Shown here: in pieces, positions 5,349 to 7,213 of the stretch
Numbering within the stretch: the first letter of the stretch is position 1
Layout of the letters: each line of letters starts with the position of its first letter
Assembly (NCBI GenBank): GCA_014523595.1
Contig: JAATVN010000070.1
Location: 1-7,213, forward strand
Direction: 5' to 3'
Length of the DNA: 7,213 nucleotides
Source of the DNA: Nitrososphaerales archaeon TH5888
GTDB taxonomy: Archaea; Thermoproteota; Nitrososphaeria; Nitrososphaerales; Nitrososphaeraceae
The notes under the pieces: generated by a model
Told to the model about the DNA's origin: nothing
The model's database searches: none
Seen by the model: the letters and a program-made list of their open reading frames with translations, nothing else
Program-made: the position numbers and the translations under genes

Positions 5349-6569
5349 ATGTCAAATTCAAATATTGTATCATTCTCAATTATTATTCCGACCTACAATG
5401 AGTCTGAGAATGTATTAAGACTCATTAGAGAAATTGAAAAAAATTTACCAACGTCTGATTTTACTGAAATTGTTATAGTCGATGATAATTCTCCGGATGG
5501 AACAGGAAAACTCGTAGAAAATTACATAAATCAACAGAAAAGTACGACTGAAAAAGAAGGTTCGCCCAAGACAAAAAATTACCGGATAAAAATAGTTCAT
5601 CGAATTGGAAAAAATGGGCTAATACCTGCAATTATGGATGGAGTCAAGCAATCTTCTGGACAGAATGTGATAATTATGGACGCTGATTTTTCACATCCTC
5701 CCGATGTAATTCCAAAAATGATGCAAGAATTAAAAATGAATCCAAATTCCATAATAATTGGATCAAGGTATATAGAGGGCGGAAAGGTAGTAGGATGGCC
5801 CAAGAAACGAAGGCTTCTGAGTACGGGTGCTTCTATTTTGGCACGTTTTGGATTAAATGTAAGGCGTGTAAAGGATCCCATGTCTGGATTATTTGCACTC
5901 CCTCGTGAATTAATACAAAATATTTCGATTGATACTAAAGGTTACAAGATTCTATTAGAGATTTTGGTAAAAAATAAAGAAATACCCACGAAGGAAATTC
6001 CCTATACGTTTATTGACAGGCAGTCGGGAAAGAGCAAAATGGATCGTAATGTAATAATGAATTATGCTGAAGCAATCTGGCAATTATATAGGCACGGCCC
6101 AAAATCAGGCCAGGTAACAATAAACGAGAAGGTAAACAAAAGATCAGTGCTTTTCCTATCTAAAGTAGGTCGCTACTATACAGTTGGCATTTCCGGGCTT
6201 ATTATTAATTATATTGTATCATTTCTTTTAGCTAATGATGTTGCCAATTCTATTAGATTGTTATCAAACGTGTGGTATCTGGAGGCCTCAATTATTGGAG
6301 CTGCTATCTCATCAACCTCGAACTTCTTTTTGAACAAGTATTGGACATTTGAGGACAAGCGGTTTGATGTGCGGTCTACTGCAAGACAGTATCTTTCATT
6401 CATTGGCATGAGTGCAATTGGTTTGATTATCCAAATTGCTCTTCTATATTATATGGTCGAAAATCTTATTCCATATCGTATTTCATTAATCGTTGCTATT
6501 GGTATCGCTACCACTATTAATTTCATACTTAATAAGAAATTTACATTCAAAGAAAAAGTTTGGGCATAA
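5349..6569 (+). CDS. DPM1-like glycosyltransferase (GT2) with GtrA membrane domain
   Basis: A 406-residue two-domain enzyme. Residues about 8-250 are a family-2 glycosyltransferase of the dolichyl-phosphate mannose synthase type: PTYNES (14-19), VDDNSPDGTG (44-53), the metal-binding DAD (111-113) in MDADFSHPPD, IIGSRYIEGG (136-145), DPMSGLFALPRE (176-187), and FIDRQSGKSKM near 221-231. Residues about 272-400 are a GtrA-like domain with four membrane segments (near 278-296, 312-330, 348-370, 377-396). NFFLNKYWTF and NFILNKKFTF are the paired motifs after segments 2 and 4. The fusion is known in archaeal enzymes such as the Pyrococcus one. It should move a sugar from a nucleotide donor to a polyprenyl (dolichyl) phosphate at the membrane, supplying surface glycosylation; the sugar cannot be read from sequence. 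I chose ATG 5349, 10 bases after GGAG (5335-5338). A TTG at 5322 would add nine residues and lie upstream of that site. Transcribed alone, from the promoter at 5238-5260. Confidence 0.92.
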   Translation: MSNSNIVSFSIIIPTYNESENVLRLIREIEKNLPTSDFTEIVIVDDNSPDGTGKLVENYINQQKSTTEKEGSPKTKNYRIKIVHRIGKNGLIPAIMDGVKQSSGQNVIIMDADFSHPPDVIPKMMQELKMNPNSIIIGSRYIEGGKVVGWPKKRRLLSTGASILARFGLNVRRVKDPMSGLFALPRELIQNISIDTKGYKILLEILVKNKEIPTKEIPYTFIDRQSGKSKMDRNVIMNYAEAIWQLYRHGPKSGQVTINEKVNKRSVLFLSKVGRYYTVGISGLIINYIVSFLLANDVANSIRLLSNVWYLEASIIGAAISSTSNFFLNKYWTFEDKRFDVRSTARQYLSFIGMSAIGLIIQIALLYYMVENLIPYRISLIVAIGIATTINFILNKKFTFKEKVWA

Positions 6570-6672
6570 ATCTTTATTTCAGTTAGAATTAGAAAACATA
6601 AACAGGTAACGTTATCAATTAAAGTAACATAGCACAGCTATTCATCCATGTCTATTTAATCATGCCATGTTT

Positions 6673-7213
6673 TTAAATTAGTTGTAGAAATTTCAATGCA
6701 TAAATTATTAACAATGATGAACTTGCAATCAACATATGCCCCCATGGCATTGCATGCAATCTTGGACCTTGTAGTTTAATTTGGTGATTATCCACAATAT
6801 GTGTAATGTAATCCCTTAATTTTTCATTCCATATGTTGTACTCTATTTTGTGTTTCATGAGTATGGTTTCAATCTCGTACACAACAGGTACCCTCACAGA
6901 ACCGATATGCTGAATGTATCGTCGAGAAATTTCAACCTCTGCCTTTATCGCAATGACTCCCTGCTGTAGATTCAAAAGACGCAGATGCATCTCCCAGGGA
7001 TACTTGAGTTTTTTCGAAAACCCATTTCCTATTTGCGTTGGTTTCTTGTTTTCGAATTTTACCTTTTTGAAGCCTTCAGCAAACAATGTTTTTATCAGCT
7101 CTTCTTTTCTTACCTTTACCATCAGACTGAGATGATCAAATTGAATTTCTTCATGACGGATGAACTCGCTGAAACCCTTCAGCAAGTTTATTGTTCTTGG
7201 ATAACTAGTAAGA
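6673..7213 (-). CDS. Unrecognised protein with C-terminal membrane anchor (probably 5'-partial)
   Basis: I do not recognise this family. A TTG at 7183-7185 would give 170 residues, but the frame stays open to the right edge with natural-looking sequence (LTSYPRTIN directly before it). No ribosome-binding site precedes the TTG, so the gene probably begins beyond the window. At least 179 residues are present. The bulk is a soluble, Lys/Glu/His/Ile-rich region with mixed strand and helix character (for example EVEISRRYIQHIGSVRVP). One hydrophobic segment, MLIASSSLLIIYALKFLQLI, forms the very C-terminus. That arrangement is a tail anchor: the soluble part would face the cytoplasm and insertion would be post-translational. 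It converges with the glycosyltransferase gene across about 100 bases, with no sign of shared function. No catalytic motif is visible. Confidence 0.72.
   Translation of the reverse strand, partial: LTSYPRTINLLKGFSEFIRHEEIQFDHLSLMVKVRKEELIKTLFAEGFKKVKFENKKPTQIGNGFSKKLKYPWEMHLRLLNLQQGVIAIKAEVEISRRYIQHIGSVRVPVVYEIETILMKHKIEYNIWNEKLRDYITHIVDNHQIKLQGPRLHAMPWGHMLIASSSLLIIYALKFLQLI

Noticed and set aside
5597..5881. Minus-strand 94-codon frame, and another at 6209-6409
   Set aside because: Both are antisense within the glycosyltransferase/GtrA gene, which has full motif support.
6914..7135. Plus-strand 73-codon frame
   Set aside because: It is antisense to the tail-anchored protein gene; its Cys/Arg/Phe-rich composition looks like a shadow.
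1..7213. CRISPR array, tRNA/rRNA genes, insertion sequence ends, toxin-antitoxin or defence genes
   Set aside because: I looked for these on both strands and saw no repeat-spacer pattern, no tRNA fold, no transposase or integrase motif, and no defence-type domain.

Overview
The window is AT-rich archaeal DNA, most likely from an ammonia-oxidising thaumarchaeon (class Nitrososphaeria, possibly near Nitrosocosmicus or Nitrososphaera). This assignment is an inference. It rests on a Cdc48/VAT-type AAA ATPase end, a secreted CHRD-domain protein, a dolichol-phosphate-mannose-synthase-like enzyme fused to a GtrA membrane domain, and remains of a LamG/PKD-type surface protein. TATA-like boxes sit about 25 bp before likely transcript starts, oligo-T tracts follow genes, and TTG and GTG starts are used. 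No marker gene such as rRNA or amoA is present to settle it.

Layout from left to right. 1-370 (+): 3' end of a Cdc48-type AAA ATPase. 459-1337 (-): agmatinase/arginase-family ureohydrolase, converging with the ATPase gene. 1506-2078 (-): exported CHRD-domain protein with its own TATA box and an oligo-T terminator. 2079-2392: non-coding, with a possible short transcription unit. 2393-2797 (+): unrecognised reading frame with no ATG or GTG, probably a gene remnant. 3016-3936 (+): cation diffusion facilitator (CzcD/ZnT type). 3937-4295: non-coding, with a T-rich tract and small hairpins. 4296-4520 (-): small charged helical protein built of 11-residue repeats. 4602-5143 (+): decayed LamG plus PKD-like surface-protein gene that gene callers would miss. 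5349-6569 (+): DPM1-like glycosyltransferase with a GtrA domain. 6673 to the right edge (-): unrecognised protein with a C-terminal membrane anchor, probably running off the window.

The genes are mostly single transcription units and do not form one pathway. Common themes are the cell surface (CHRD protein, dolichol-linked sugar transfer, dead LamG/PKD protein, possible jelly-roll fragment) and small-molecule homeostasis (ureohydrolase, metal efflux). I see no convincing new multi-gene system. The points most worth a second look are the LamG/PKD pseudogene, a histidine-to-tyrosine change at the expected catalytic position of the ureohydrolase, the perfectly duplicated 33-bp unit in the 11-residue-repeat protein, and an inverted repeat that brackets the TATA box of the glycosyltransferase gene.
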